DNA of 64,000 bases from contig QCPI01000001.1 of NCBI GenBank assembly GCA_003212625.1, positions 124,001-188,000 of the forward strand, given 5' to 3'. Of the stretch, positions 19,761-30,888 are shown one piece after another. The stretch comes from Prochlorococcus sp. AG-436-J02. Lineage in GTDB: Bacteria; Cyanobacteriota; Cyanobacteriia; PCC-6307; Cyanobiaceae. The notes beneath the pieces are model-generated. The model worked only from the letters and a program-made list of their open reading frames with translations. It did not search any database and was not told where the DNA came from. How positions within the stretch are numbered: the stretch's first letter is position 1; each line of letters opens with the position of its first letter. The position numbers and the translations under genes were made by a program.

Positions 19761-20507
19761 ATGAGCAATTTAGATCTAAGTGTTTCTAGTTTCCTTGAAG
19801 ATGGCTTTAATTTAAAAAATCATCTTATTAAGTTCCTTCATATAAATAATGAACAGCTGGATCAAAGATTGATTAAGGGTGTGGATGATTTAGCAGCCTT
19901 GCACCCAGGCGCTTTTAATAAACACGATGCAGAAGATTTTTACGAAGAAAAAGTAGGAGATGCTCATTTGATAGATCTAGCATCATGGCATTTAAATAGT
20001 TCTTCTTACATAGCTGATACGCTTCGTCTTCAACAAAAATTTGCTTTCGGAAAAGTTTTGGATTTTGGAGGAGGTATTGGTACACATGCCCTTGCAGCTT
20101 CATTCTTGTCAGATGTAGAACATGTTTGGTTTGTGGATCTTAACCCTCAAAATAGAAGTTTCGTAGAGCAAAGGGCTAAGCAATTATGTATTGAAGATAA
20201 GATCTCAATACATAGAGACTTAGAAAGCATATCTGATGTGATGTTTGATTCTATTATTTGTCTTGATGTGTTAGAGCATCTTCCAGATCCATCAAGGCAA
20301 CTACATATATTTATGGAAAAACTTTCTCCAGAAGGAGTAGCTCTAATGAATTGGTATTTTTATAAAGGAAAAAACGAAGAATACCCTTTTCATTTTGACG
20401 ATCCAGATATGATTCGAAAATTCTTTGTTACCTTACAATTAAACTTCATAGAAGTTTTTCACCCATTTTTAATTACTACTCGAGCTTATAAACTATTAAG
20501 AAAATAA
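19761..20507 (+). CDS. SAM-dependent methyltransferase
   Basis: Class I motif VLDFGGGIGTHALAASFL and DSIICLDVLEHLPDP. Confidence 0.8.
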   Translation: MSNLDLSVSSFLEDGFNLKNHLIKFLHINNEQLDQRLIKGVDDLAALHPGAFNKHDAEDFYEEKVGDAHLIDLASWHLNSSSYIADTLRLQQKFAFGKVLDFGGGIGTHALAASFLSDVEHVWFVDLNPQNRSFVEQRAKQLCIEDKISIHRDLESISDVMFDSIICLDVLEHLPDPSRQLHIFMEKLSPEGVALMNWYFYKGKNEEYPFHFDDPDMIRKFFVTLQLNFIEVFHPFLITTRAYKLLRK

Positions 20508-20514
20508 ATTTAAA

Positions 20515-20787
20515 TTATTTTGATTTTGCTGTAGATATATTAATTCTTTTTCTATTTCTTAATCCTCTACGAATACTTTCAAAATGAACAGAGCCATCTG
20601 TTAATGCAAACAGAGTATCATCTTTGCCCTTGCCTACATTAATTCCTGGAAGAATAGATGTTCCTCTTTGGCGTATAAGAATAGATCCAGCTGTTACTGT
20701 TTCTCCCCCATAGGCTTTAACACCAAGTCTTTTTGAGTTTGAATCTCTTCCATTTCTAGTTGATCCAGTACCTTTCTTATGAGCCAT
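20515..20787 (-). CDS. rpmA: 50S ribosomal protein L27
   Basis: [43 protein letters not shown]. Confidence 0.97.
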   Translation of the reverse strand: MAHKKGTGSTRNGRDSNSKRLGVKAYGGETVTAGSILIRQRGTSILPGINVGKGKDDTLFALTDGSVHFESIRRGLRNRKRINISTAKSK

Positions 20788-20806
20788 GGCTTATGTAGTC
20801 TTTGAA

Positions 20807-21256
20807 TTAACTTAAATCTGATTCTACTTTATTAGTCGTGGTTTTGGGCTCTTTGGTTTCTTTGGCTTTTTTTGTCTTTGATCCAACAGTTATTGACTGA
20901 ACTAAAACCCTTGTAAGTTCTTGACGATGACCATTCTTACGTCTTGTTTTCTTTTTTGGTCGCATTTTATAAACAATAATTTTAGGTCCTCTTCGATGTT
21001 CTAAAACTTTGATTTCTACTTTCGCATCTTTTACATAAGGTTTTCCAAGCTTTAAACCTTTCTCATCTTTGATTAGAAGAACATTTTTAATAGTTAAAAC
21101 ATCATTAATTTCTGCATTACATCGATCTAAATCGTAATAGCGATTAGCTTGAAGCCAAAATTGTTTTCCTGAAGTTTCAACTATCGCATAAGTCTCTGTT
21201 TGTGTGGTTTCCTGTTTGGGAGATGGTTTCTTAGCAGCCATAATTATTTGTGACAC
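20807..21256 (-). CDS. rplU: 50S ribosomal protein L21 (N-terminally extended; likely start at MAAKKPS)
   Basis: YAIVETSGKQFWLQANRYYDLDR..KIIVYKMRPKKKTRRKNGHRQELTRV; next to rpmA. Confidence 0.95.
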   Translation of the reverse strand: MSQIIMAAKKPSPKQETTQTETYAIVETSGKQFWLQANRYYDLDRCNAEINDVLTIKNVLLIKDEKGLKLGKPYVKDAKVEIKVLEHRRGPKIIVYKMRPKKKTRRKNGHRQELTRVLVQSITVGSKTKKAKETKEPKTTTNKVESDLS

Positions 21257-21422
21257 GTTAAGGCTCGAAATAAATTAAATAAGGAGCTTAGTCCTGCTTA
21301 ATTTAAAAATCGATTAAGCCTTAACCGTAATCGAAAAACAAACTAACATTTTCGCTTTTTGGTGGTTACTTAGTCAAGATTTAATAAGGGTATATATTCT
21401 CTGGATTTTTTGGAGGTTTAAA

Positions 21423-21746
21423 ATGAATGCTAGGAAGACATACATTCTCAAGCTTTATGTGGCTGGGAATACCCCGAATTCAATGCGAGCTTTGAATACA
21501 TTGAGAGAAATCTTAGAAAGTGAATTTAAAGGTGTCTATGCTTTAAAAGTTATTGATGTTTTAAAAAGTCCTCAATTAGCAGAAGAAGATAAAATACTTG
21601 CTACCCCAACACTTGCAAAGATTTTACCTCCACCTGTTCGAAGAATAATTGGTGACCTATCAGATAGAGAAAAGGTTTTAATTGGCTTGGACCTTTTATA
21701 TGATGAGTTATCAGATCAAGAAATGTTTTATTCTTCCGATAAATAA
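21423..21746 (+). CDS. kaiB: circadian clock protein KaiB
   Basis: [69 protein letters not shown]. Confidence 0.97.
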   Translation: MNARKTYILKLYVAGNTPNSMRALNTLREILESEFKGVYALKVIDVLKSPQLAEEDKILATPTLAKILPPPVRRIIGDLSDREKVLIGLDLLYDELSDQEMFYSSDK

Positions 21747-21876
21747 TGCAATTTTAAAACAAGAAGTAAATGAATTCTTAAGTCCAACCTACAACTAAAC
21801 TGTTTTTGCTGTTTTTTTATTATGTTTTGTATATAAGAGCTATTAGCGTTCTTTAATTAAAAAGATTTTAGCAAAA

Positions 21877-23376
21877 ATGCAGGTTCAAAAACTTCCTACT
21901 GGAATTGAGGGCTTTGATGATATTTGTCATGGTGGTTTGCCAAATGCTCGAAGTACCCTTGTTAGTGGTACATCTGGTACAGGTAAAACAGTTTTTTCTC
22001 TGCAATACCTTCATCATGGAATTTGCAATTTTGATGAGCCAGGGGTCTTTGTTACTTTTGAAGAATCCCCATTAGATATCATTCGAAATGCGGCAAGTTT
22101 TGGTTGGGATTTACAAGAATTAATTGATCAAAATAAACTATTTATTTTAGATGCATCTCCAGATCCTGATGGACAAGATGTTGCTGGAAGTTTTGATTTA
22201 TCAGGATTAATTGAGAGGATTAGTTATGCAATTCGAAAGTTTAAAGCTAAAAGAGTTGCTATAGATTCAATGACAGCAGTTTTCCAACAGTATGATGCTA
22301 TATATGTTGTTAGAAGAGAGATCTTTAGATTAATAGCAAGACTTAAAGAAATAGGCGTCACAACTGTTATGACTACTGAAAGAATAGATGAATATGGTCC
22401 AATTGCTAGATATGGTGTTGAAGAATTTGTCTCTGATAACGTTGTTATTTTGAGGAATGTTTTAGAGGCAGAGAAAAGGAGAAGAACCGTAGAAATTTTG
22501 AAATTAAGAGGGACCACACATATGAAGGGTGAATTCCCATTTACCATGGGATCTCAGGGGATAGTTGCATTCCCTTTGGGCGCCATGAGATTAACTCAAA
22601 GATCCTCAAATATTCGAATAAGCTCTGGGGTCCCCGATTTGGATGAAATGTGTGGAGGTGGCTATTTTCAAGATTCAATCATTCTTGCAACTGGTGCTAC
22701 AGGTACTGGAAAAACAATGTTAGTTTCTAAGTTTGTTGAAGATGCTTACATAAATAAAGAAAGAACAATACTTTTTGCTTATGAAGAGTCAAGAGCACAA
22801 CTTCTTCGTAATGCGACTAGCTGGGGTATAGATTTTGAAAAGATGGAAGCAGATGGATTATTGAAGATTATTTGTGCTTATCCAGAATCAACTGGGTTGG
22901 AAGATCATTTGCAAATTATTAAATCCGAGATTAGCGAATATAAACCTTCAAGAATGGCAATTGATTCTCTTTCTGCATTAGCTAGAGGTGTAAGTTTGAA
23001 TGCTTTTAGGCAGTTTGTTATTGGAGTAACTGGTTATGCAAAACAGGAAGAAATAGCAGGATTCTTTACAAATACTGCAGAAGAATTCATGGGGAGCCAT
23101 TCCATTACTGATTCACACATATCAACAATAACTGATACTATTTTGCTTTTGCAATATGTAGAAATAAGAGGTGAAATGGCTAGAGCTATCAATGTTTTTA
23201 AGATGAGAGGATCATGGCATGACAAAAGGATACGCGAATATATCATTACAAACGAAGGACCTGAAATTAAAGATTCATTCTCTAATTTTGAGCAGATATT
23301 TAGTGGTGCTCCTCATCGCATTAATCCTGATGAGCAGGTCCCTGGGGTATTTAAAAGTATTCAATCAAATGAATAG
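21877..23376 (+). CDS. kaiC: circadian clock ATPase/kinase KaiC
   Basis: Two RecA-like domains with Walker A GTSGTGKT and GATGTGKT; SHISTITDT phosphosite region. Confidence 0.98.
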   Translation: MQVQKLPTGIEGFDDICHGGLPNARSTLVSGTSGTGKTVFSLQYLHHGICNFDEPGVFVTFEESPLDIIRNAASFGWDLQELIDQNKLFILDASPDPDGQDVAGSFDLSGLIERISYAIRKFKAKRVAIDSMTAVFQQYDAIYVVRREIFRLIARLKEIGVTTVMTTERIDEYGPIARYGVEEFVSDNVVILRNVLEAEKRRRTVEILKLRGTTHMKGEFPFTMGSQGIVAFPLGAMRLTQRSSNIRISSGVPDLDEMCGGGYFQDSIILATGATGTGKTMLVSKFVEDAYINKERTILFAYEESRAQLLRNATSWGIDFEKMEADGLLKIICAYPESTGLEDHLQIIKSEISEYKPSRMAIDSLSALARGVSLNAFRQFVIGVTGYAKQEEIAGFFTNTAEEFMGSHSITDSHISTITDTILLLQYVEIRGEMARAINVFKMRGSWHDKRIREYIITNEGPEIKDSFSNFEQIFSGAPHRINPDEQVPGVFKSIQSNE

Positions 23377-23397
23377 GAATTCTTTAAAAAATAAGTC

Positions 23398-25449
23398 CTA
23401 TTCATTTTCTATTTCCCAATTTTTCCTCGCAGACTTTAACCATAATTGATCAGCATCAGATTCTTCAAGAGGAAGTTCAAACCAAAATATAGTTCCAGTA
23501 TTTTGTTCACTAGCCATTCTTATTTCACTTCCATGTTTATCAACAATCCCTTTAACAATTGAAAGTCCTAATCCAGTTCCTACCTCGGTGTGTACAGAAT
23601 CTTCGACTCTATAAAAACGTTCAAAGATTCTTTGTTGATCAACTTCAGAAATTCCGCACCCAGTATCAGATACCTCTAACCTGATTTTAGGCATTGGAGA
23701 TAATATTTCACACTGGGGAGCTTTATTATTTAGATCAATAGGAGAAGCAACGCAGGAATCTGGCCATGTATAAGCTTGTAAATTTATTATTCCTCCTCGA
23801 TTACTGAATTTAAGTGCATTACCTACAAGATTATCTAAAACTTGAAGTAACATATCCCAGTTTCCTAAGACAAATGGTAAATTATCTTCTATATTTAATG
23901 TTAATTTTACATGCTTCTCTTCAGCGTTAAGTTTATAGTTTCTTAGTGTTTGTTCTATAGCTTCTTTTATACTTAGTGCTTCTAATTGTATCGTTCTTCC
24001 TGACTCTAACTTGGATAAGTCAAGAACATCATTGACTAAACGAGTAAGTCTATCTGTTTCTGAATTGGCAACACCTAGAAATTCTTTTTGCTCATCTTTG
24101 GTAAGTTGTTCTCCTAAGTCATATAATGTTTCAACATAGCTTTTTATATTAAATAAGGGTGTTCTTAATTCGTGAGAAACATTGCTTATAAATCGCTTTT
24201 GTGCTGCATTCAATTGGACTTCTCTAGTAAGATCTTGTACTGTCACAGCAATACCTTTTATGTTTTCTCCCGTTGTATCTGTAACTGATTTTAAAACAAT
24301 CCGGAGTGTTCTTGGAGGCTCTTCAAGATTGCAACGTAAATCATCGCTATCCCCAAAGTTGTTTAAAAGTGAGGTTATTGGTGTCTCTAGTTTTTTTATA
24401 AGTAAATCAGGAAGTTGATCTAATAGCTTTTGACCTTCAAGATTTCTACCTTCCCAGCGGAAAAGTCTTCTAGCAGTGGGATTAACCAAAACGATCTTTC
24501 CTAGTTCATCAAGAAGAAGAGCTCCATCTGCCATTGTGGCTATTAAAGATTGTTGTTTAACTTGCGCAGCCTTTAATTCTTCAATATTCGCTGCCTCATA
24601 GTCTTCTAATTTGGATGCCATTGCATTAAAACCATTTAATAATTCTCCAAGCTCCCCACTCATGGGGAGATCTACTCTGGATTTGAAATTGCCTTTGGCA
24701 ATTTCTCTTACTCCAATAACTAATTCTCTAATTGGCCTTGTGATTGTTAGTGCATTAAATACTGCTCCAATTATTACTAAAACCCAAATAGAAATAAATA
24801 CAGCCACAGTAATTTCTCTAGTTAGTGCTGCAGTCGCAAGTGCTTTCTTATTAGGTGTTACTCCAAGTGCCAATGTGCCTAAATATTCACCTTTCCAAAG
24901 CATTGGGACAAAAACGTCAGTTACTTGTCCTTGTGGAGTCGAGTGTTGTCTTACTAATGGAAATTGAGGTTGTTTCTTTAATTCATTAGGTAGTTTAAGT
25001 TTTCTAGTTAGTTGTAAAGCTCCTTCATCTTCTGAAGCTGAATTTGTTGCACTTACTGGGATACCAAGTTTTACAAAGCCATCTGGATCTGTAAAGAAAA
25101 TGTACCTTAAATTCCTGCTTGAGCGCCAGAACTTTTCAGCAACATTAAAAAGTTCTCTTGTTTGGTTCTTGGCTACTAGCTCTGTCACGTTTCCTGATAA
25201 TAATAATCCTAAATCTCTTGCATATCTGGTATCGTTCATTCCCGCATCTTTTTGTATAGTACTTAAAGAAAAGAATGTAATTAGTGTCATTATAAAACTA
25301 ACTACTAGGGTTCCAAAAGCTAGTAATTTTGATCTTAGATTGAACCTAGACCACCATAAAAAAATTTTCTCTAAGATACTTAAATTATCCTGTACATTAT
25401 CTTCCATTGGTGAAAAAATATTATTTTGATTTGGATCTGAGTTATTCAC
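23398..25449 (-). CDS. nblS: sensor histidine kinase NblS/DspA/Hik33-type (HAMP-PAS-HisKA-HATPase)
   Basis: HAMP linker, PAS region, H-box FISNVSHELRTPLFNIKSYVETL, N/G boxes; domain order matches NblS. Confidence 0.88.
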   Translation of the reverse strand: MNNSDPNQNNIFSPMEDNVQDNLSILEKIFLWWSRFNLRSKLLAFGTLVVSFIMTLITFFSLSTIQKDAGMNDTRYARDLGLLLSGNVTELVAKNQTRELFNVAEKFWRSSRNLRYIFFTDPDGFVKLGIPVSATNSASEDEGALQLTRKLKLPNELKKQPQFPLVRQHSTPQGQVTDVFVPMLWKGEYLGTLALGVTPNKKALATAALTREITVAVFISIWVLVIIGAVFNALTITRPIRELVIGVREIAKGNFKSRVDLPMSGELGELLNGFNAMASKLEDYEAANIEELKAAQVKQQSLIATMADGALLLDELGKIVLVNPTARRLFRWEGRNLEGQKLLDQLPDLLIKKLETPITSLLNNFGDSDDLRCNLEEPPRTLRIVLKSVTDTTGENIKGIAVTVQDLTREVQLNAAQKRFISNVSHELRTPLFNIKSYVETLYDLGEQLTKDEQKEFLGVANSETDRLTRLVNDVLDLSKLESGRTIQLEALSIKEAIEQTLRNYKLNAEEKHVKLTLNIEDNLPFVLGNWDMLLQVLDNLVGNALKFSNRGGIINLQAYTWPDSCVASPIDLNNKAPQCEILSPMPKIRLEVSDTGCGISEVDQQRIFERFYRVEDSVHTEVGTGLGLSIVKGIVDKHGSEIRMASEQNTGTIFWFELPLEESDADQLWLKSARKNWEIENE

Positions 25450-25458
25450 AATGATATT

Positions 25459-26772
25459 TTAAGTTGAAATATTTCTTACTTGATAGCCAATATCCTTGCG
25501 AAAATGCATGCCATCAAAATTTATTTGTTTTAGCGTATCGTAGCCTAGTTCGAAAGCTTTATCGAAGTTTTCTCCTTGAGCAACTACTGAAAGTACTCTT
25601 CCACCTGAAGTAATTATATTGTCAAATTGACTGATTGTGGTCCCAGCATGAAAAAGTTGGATTGAGGAATTTGATTCAGAAGTTATATGTATCTGGTCGC
25701 CTTTTTGGGGCTTCTCAGGGTATCCCTTGGCTGCTGCAACAATACAAGCACTGCATAAATCTTTAAATGTAAGCTTTGGGGCCTTTCCTAAATCTCCTTG
25801 AGCGCATGAAAAAAGTACAGATGCAAATTCTTCTCCCATTAATGGCATTAATGCTTGACATTCTGGGTCACCAAAGCGGCAATTAAATTCAATAACTTTT
25901 GGACCAGATGCTGTGAGCATTAAGCCTGCATAGATCACGCCTATATATTTGATTTTCTTTTTTTTTAAACCTTCTAATGTTGGGATAAGAATTAGCTCAG
26001 TTAATTCTTGAAGATCTTTTTGATTTACGAGAGGAGCAGGTGCATAGGCTCCCATCCCACCAGTATTGGGCCCTTCGTCTCCTTCAAGCAACCTTTTGTG
26101 ATCTTGTGCTGGTGGAAGAACAATTAATTTCTCTCCATCGCAGAGGGCAAAAATAGAAACCTCTGGCCCTTCAATTCTTTCTTCAAGGATGACCTTATTT
26201 CCTGCAGAGCCAAATTTTCCTGAAAAGACTTCTTGAATAGCATTCCTAGATTGTTCAATAGTTTCACAAACTGTTACTCCTTTGCCTGCTGCAAGACCAT
26301 CTGCTTTGATAACAAGAGGTTGTTTAAATCTATCAAGAATTCCTAGGGCTTCCTCTTTAGAGTGTGTAGTCCAGTACTTTGCTGTAGGAATATTGTTTTC
26401 TATCATTAGCGTTTTAGCCCAGTCTTTACTTGCTTCTAATTGAGCACCTTCTTTGCAAGGTCCGAAAACTGTTATTCCTGCCTCGCGCATTTTATTTGCT
26501 AACCCCTCTGCGAGAGGAATTTCAGGACCAATAATCACTAAATTAATTTTCAGTTTTTGACACTCAGAAATAATTGTTTCTTCATCTTTAGTTTTTAGGC
26601 AAATACATTTTTGAAAGTTAGAGGTCCCGCCATTCCCTGGGCAAACATAAATTTGTTCAATAGATTTGTTTTTTGATAAAGCCCAAGCAATAGCGTTTTC
26701 TCTTCCACCACTCCCAATTATTAAAATCCTTTTTAATTCGCTTAATCCTTGAACTTTTGAATTGTTTGTCAT
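25459..26772 (-). CDS. purD: phosphoribosylamine--glycine ligase
   Basis: LIIGSGGRENAIAWAL, PLVIKADGLAAGKGVTVC, FNCRFGDPECQ. Confidence 0.96.
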   Translation of the reverse strand: MTNNSKVQGLSELKRILIIGSGGRENAIAWALSKNKSIEQIYVCPGNGGTSNFQKCICLKTKDEETIISECQKLKINLVIIGPEIPLAEGLANKMREAGITVFGPCKEGAQLEASKDWAKTLMIENNIPTAKYWTTHSKEEALGILDRFKQPLVIKADGLAAGKGVTVCETIEQSRNAIQEVFSGKFGSAGNKVILEERIEGPEVSIFALCDGEKLIVLPPAQDHKRLLEGDEGPNTGGMGAYAPAPLVNQKDLQELTELILIPTLEGLKKKKIKYIGVIYAGLMLTASGPKVIEFNCRFGDPECQALMPLMGEEFASVLFSCAQGDLGKAPKLTFKDLCSACIVAAAKGYPEKPQKGDQIHITSESNSSIQLFHAGTTISQFDNIITSGGRVLSVVAQGENFDKAFELGYDTLKQINFDGMHFRKDIGYQVRNIST

Positions 26773-26953
26773 GGTTTTTCTCTTGCTTGATTGAAAAAGT
26801 AGTTTTAGTGGATTTATTGAATTATTTAGTTGATAAATTGTTGTTAGAAAAATTGTTGAGTTGTTTGAATTTTAGTATTTAAATAAATTTGTTTTGATTG
26901 AGGTGATTTTTTTAGCATTGTCTATTTATACTAATTTGATATGAGAAGCATTA

Positions 26954-27697
26954 ATGAATCATATCCAAGGATCGCTAATTTATGAAGGTAAGGCCAAAAG
27001 AGTTTTTGCCTGTGAAAATCCAGATAGGGTTTTAATAGAGTTCAAAAATGATGCTACCGCTTTTAACGCAAAAAAACGATCACTCATAGAAGGGAAAGGT
27101 CGTTTGAATTGCAAAATTTCTGCTGCCCTTTTTCAATTGCTTGAATTGAATGGAATTCCTACGCATTTTTTAGAACTTCATTCAGAAACATTGATGGTTG
27201 CTGATAAAATCAGTGTAATTCCTTTAGAAGTCGTTATTCGCAATATAGCTACTGGCTCATTGTGCAGAGAAACTCCAATTAATCAGGGGACAATATTGAA
27301 TCCTCCACTATTGGATTTATATTATAAAGATGATGAATTAGGAGACCCTATACTTACAGAAGGAAGATTGCAATTGCTTGATATAATAAGCGATATTCAG
27401 AGAGAAGAGATAGAGCAAATCACTAGAAGTGTAAATAAAATTTTGAAAGAATATTTTGATTCACTAGATCTATTGTTGGTGGATTTTAAATTGGAATTTG
27501 GTACTAATTCTTCAGGAAAACTTGTAGTAGCTGATGAAATAAGTCCAGACAACTGTAGGTTTTGGGATAAAAAAATTTCTGATTCTAAGGATAGAATCCT
27601 TGACAAAGATCGCTTTCGGCAAGATCTTGGAGGTGTAATAGATGCTTATCAGGAGATTTTGAAACGTATAGAAAATGACTCCTTTCATCCTGGATAA
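26954..27697 (+). CDS. purC: SAICAR synthetase
   Basis: [35 protein letters not shown]-like motif ([14 protein letters not shown]). Confidence 0.96.
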   Translation: MNHIQGSLIYEGKAKRVFACENPDRVLIEFKNDATAFNAKKRSLIEGKGRLNCKISAALFQLLELNGIPTHFLELHSETLMVADKISVIPLEVVIRNIATGSLCRETPINQGTILNPPLLDLYYKDDELGDPILTEGRLQLLDIISDIQREEIEQITRSVNKILKEYFDSLDLLLVDFKLEFGTNSSGKLVVADEISPDNCRFWDKKISDSKDRILDKDRFRQDLGGVIDAYQEILKRIENDSFHPG

Positions 27698-27751
27698 GTA
27701 AATTTTCCCTGGTAGGAATTCATTCGTTTAACTGAAATTGTTAGTCAATCT

Positions 27752-30031
27752 ATGTTTAAAAGACACGCCAACTCTAATATGAAATTAATAATGAGGAGTG
27801 TATATACGATTGCTTTAGCAATTCCTTTTATTAGTCTTTTTGGAGAGTCCAAAGCAGCTAGAAGATTATCTAGTGAAGATCAATTAATTTCTGAAAATAA
27901 ACTGACTGAGAATTTTCAATCTACTTATCAATTTAAAAATACTAAATTTAATCTGAAATTTGATGATATTTTAATTGCTGACAAAACAAATAAAAGAGAT
28001 GAAAAAAATATAAACATAGAAAGAAAAGTATTAATTTCAGAGATAATTATTAAGGGACTTGAAAATCATCCTGATAAGGAACGCTTGGAAGTTATTGCTT
28101 ATGATGCAATGCTTATTAGACCTGGTAGTAAAGTTACAAGTGAAGAAGTACAGAAGGATTTAAATAGAATTTATTCATCAGGTTGGTTCGCTGGCGCAAG
28201 GGTTGAATCTTTGCAGAGTCCTTTAGGTGTTCAACTTCTAATTAAAGTTGAACCAAATCCGATATTAAATAAGATAAAAATACTGCCAATTAAAAATAAA
28301 CTACCAAATACCAAATTAAAAGAAATTTTTAATGAAGATTATGGTAAGACGTTAAATTTAAGTACTTTACAGAAAAGGATAAAAGAAATTAAAGATTGGT
28401 ATAGTTCTAATGGCTATTCATTAGCAAGGATATCTGGTCCTAGTCGTATAACAAATGATGGAATCGTTGAACTTAAGATTCAAGAAGGATATATTGCAGG
28501 GATTGAGATTAGTTTTATTGATGAAGATGGAAACATTGAAGATGAAAAAGGTAGGCTGATAAAAGGAAAGACACAAAGTTGGGTAATTGAAAGAGAATTA
28601 ATTACTAAAGTTGGAGATGTTTTTAATAGATCTAAATTAGAATCAGACATTAAAAGACTATACTCAACTTCACTATTTAATGATGTAAAAGTTACTCTTA
28701 AACCAGTTAGTACTGAACCTGGAAAGATTATAATTTTATTAGGTATAACTGAGCAAAGGACTGGTTCTTTGACAGGTGGTCTAGGTTATAGTGGAGGCCA
28801 AGGTGTATTTGGCCAGATTGGATTACAAGAGTCCAATCTGGCGGGTAGAGCATGGTCATCAAATATGAATCTTACTTATGGGGAATATGGAGTACTTTTA
28901 AATCTTTCTTTATATGATCCCTGGGTTAAGAATGATAAGAATAAAACATCTTTTAGAACTTCTTTATATTTAAGTAGAGAAATTCCTCAAGAATTTAGAA
29001 GTCAAGATGGAGGAAGCATTAGAGGAGTTTCAGATAGATATGAAGCAGATAATAACTTATTAAGCTATAACATTAATACAAGTCATGCATCAATAAATTT
29101 AGGTCCATTCTCTTCAATTGATGAAGCTAAATCAAATGCATCTCAATATAGTTGGTTTGACTATGAGGGTGATTCTATAGTTTTAGAAAGAACAGGAGGA
29201 GGGTTTTCTATATCGAGGCCTTTAAATGGTGGACAGCCTCTCAAAAAAGTTCCTTGGAGTGTACTTGTAGGTGCAAATTTTCAGAGAGTTAGGCCCATAG
29301 ATTATTCAGGAGATGAGAGACCTTATGGTGTAGCAACAACAAATGTTGCAGATAATCAAGTGCCTGGGAATGAGGTTGTCTGTGTTGCTTTTAATTGTGC
29401 TGATGAAAATACTTTAGTTAGTTTTAAAAGTGCAGTTACTTATAACAATTTAAATAATCCAAGAAATCCAACTTCTGGAGATTATTTAAATTTTGGTTCA
29501 GAACAATTTATAAGTTTAGGAGAGAATTCTCCAGCTTTTAATAGATCCAGGTTAATTTATTCTCGTTTTTACCCTATTAATTTGTTGAAGTTTCATAAGG
29601 GATGTCGTCCTAAGCCTGGCGAAAAATTAGATTGCGCTCAATCGATAGGTGTCCAAGCAAAAATGGGAACAATCATTGGTGAGCTGCCTCCTTATGAAGC
29701 ATTTTGCTTGGGTGGATCTAGCTCTGTAAGAGGTTGGAGCTCCTGTGACTTAGGTGTATCAAGAAATTATGGAGAGGCAACAGCAGAATATAGATTCCCT
29801 ATATGGCGATTAATTTCTGGAGCGTTGTTTGTTGACGCAGGAACCGATTTTGGCTCTCAAGCAGATGTCCCAGGGAAACCAGGTGAAATTCTTGAAAAAC
29901 CAGGATCTGGTTTTTCTGTTGGACCCGGAGCAATTATTAATACACCTGTAGGCCCAATTCGTCTTGAAGCTGCGACTCAGGATTTTAGTGGTAATTGGCG
30001 ATATAACATTGGAGTTGGTTGGAAATTTTAG
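27752..30031 (+). CDS. Omp85/BamA-family outer membrane assembly protein
   Basis: POTRA repeats and C-terminal beta-barrel with GGSSSVRGW and IGVGWKF end. Confidence 0.92.
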   Translation: MFKRHANSNMKLIMRSVYTIALAIPFISLFGESKAARRLSSEDQLISENKLTENFQSTYQFKNTKFNLKFDDILIADKTNKRDEKNINIERKVLISEIIIKGLENHPDKERLEVIAYDAMLIRPGSKVTSEEVQKDLNRIYSSGWFAGARVESLQSPLGVQLLIKVEPNPILNKIKILPIKNKLPNTKLKEIFNEDYGKTLNLSTLQKRIKEIKDWYSSNGYSLARISGPSRITNDGIVELKIQEGYIAGIEISFIDEDGNIEDEKGRLIKGKTQSWVIERELITKVGDVFNRSKLESDIKRLYSTSLFNDVKVTLKPVSTEPGKIIILLGITEQRTGSLTGGLGYSGGQGVFGQIGLQESNLAGRAWSSNMNLTYGEYGVLLNLSLYDPWVKNDKNKTSFRTSLYLSREIPQEFRSQDGGSIRGVSDRYEADNNLLSYNINTSHASINLGPFSSIDEAKSNASQYSWFDYEGDSIVLERTGGGFSISRPLNGGQPLKKVPWSVLVGANFQRVRPIDYSGDERPYGVATTNVADNQVPGNEVVCVAFNCADENTLVSFKSAVTYNNLNNPRNPTSGDYLNFGSEQFISLGENSPAFNRSRLIYSRFYPINLLKFHKGCRPKPGEKLDCAQSIGVQAKMGTIIGELPPYEAFCLGGSSSVRGWSSCDLGVSRNYGEATAEYRFPIWRLISGALFVDAGTDFGSQADVPGKPGEILEKPGSGFSVGPGAIINTPVGPIRLEAATQDFSGNWRYNIGVGWKF

Positions 30032-30876
30032 TGTTTTCTTTCCCCGAAGATTATGAACAAGGTTGGACGCTAGGAAGTGAAATTAAAAAAGATGGCGTTG
30101 GATTGCATACAGGAATAAAATGTGAAGTCATAATCAAGCCAACAGAATTATCTGGTTTTCATTTCTCTTTTTCAGAAGACGTTAATAAAGTTTTTTCTAT
30201 TGATGTTTCGCAAGTAAGGAATACAACCTTATGCACGACACTTGATTTAAATGGTAAAAAAATATCTACCGTTGAACATTTGTTAGCGGCCTTAATTGGT
30301 GTAGGGGTAACTCATGCACATATTGAGATAGCTGGTAACGAGATACCTTTACTTGATGGCTCTGCTCTTGGTTGGATCGAGGAAATAAAAAAGGTTGGAA
30401 TGGTTCATTCCACAACCTCTCCTAAACCTAGACCAGACTTAACTTCTCCGGTTTTTGTGACTAAAGGAGAAAGTGTGATTTTTGCAAAGCCCTCAACGAA
30501 ATTGAAATTAATAGGTTTGATTGATTTTCCATATAAAGCAATTGGACAGCAAATGTTTTCTATTGAGCTGACTCCAAATAATTTTGTTAAAGAAATCGCA
30601 CCTGCACGTACTTTTGGTTTTCTTGATCAGCTAGAAGAATTAAAGCAAGCTGGACTAATTAAGGGAGGGGGGCTTGAAAATGCACTGGTTTGTAATGGAG
30701 ATGCTTGGGTGAATCCACCTTTGAGATTTCAAAACGAACCAGTGCGTCATAAATTACTTGACTTGATTGGTGATCTGGCTTTCGTTGGATTGCCAAGAGC
30801 TCAAGTTTTTGTTTATAAAGGTTCTCATTCTCTTCATACTGAATTTGCGGCTTCTCTTAAAAAGGTATTAACTTAA
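30031..30876 (+). CDS. lpxC: UDP-3-O-acyl-N-acetylglucosamine deacetylase (GTG start overlapping the upstream stop)
   Basis: GVGLHTG, STVEHLLAAL, LDGSALGW, ARTFGFL, RHKLLDLIGDLA; ORF track starts it at 30019. Confidence 0.93.
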   Translation: MFSFPEDYEQGWTLGSEIKKDGVGLHTGIKCEVIIKPTELSGFHFSFSEDVNKVFSIDVSQVRNTTLCTTLDLNGKKISTVEHLLAALIGVGVTHAHIEIAGNEIPLLDGSALGWIEEIKKVGMVHSTTSPKPRPDLTSPVFVTKGESVIFAKPSTKLKLIGLIDFPYKAIGQQMFSIELTPNNFVKEIAPARTFGFLDQLEELKQAGLIKGGGLENALVCNGDAWVNPPLRFQNEPVRHKLLDLIGDLAFVGLPRAQVFVYKGSHSLHTEFAASLKKVLT

Positions 30877-30888
30877 TTAAATCTGATT

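Noticed and set aside
22224-22547. ORF antisense to kaiC
   Set aside because: kaiC is certain; shadow ORF.
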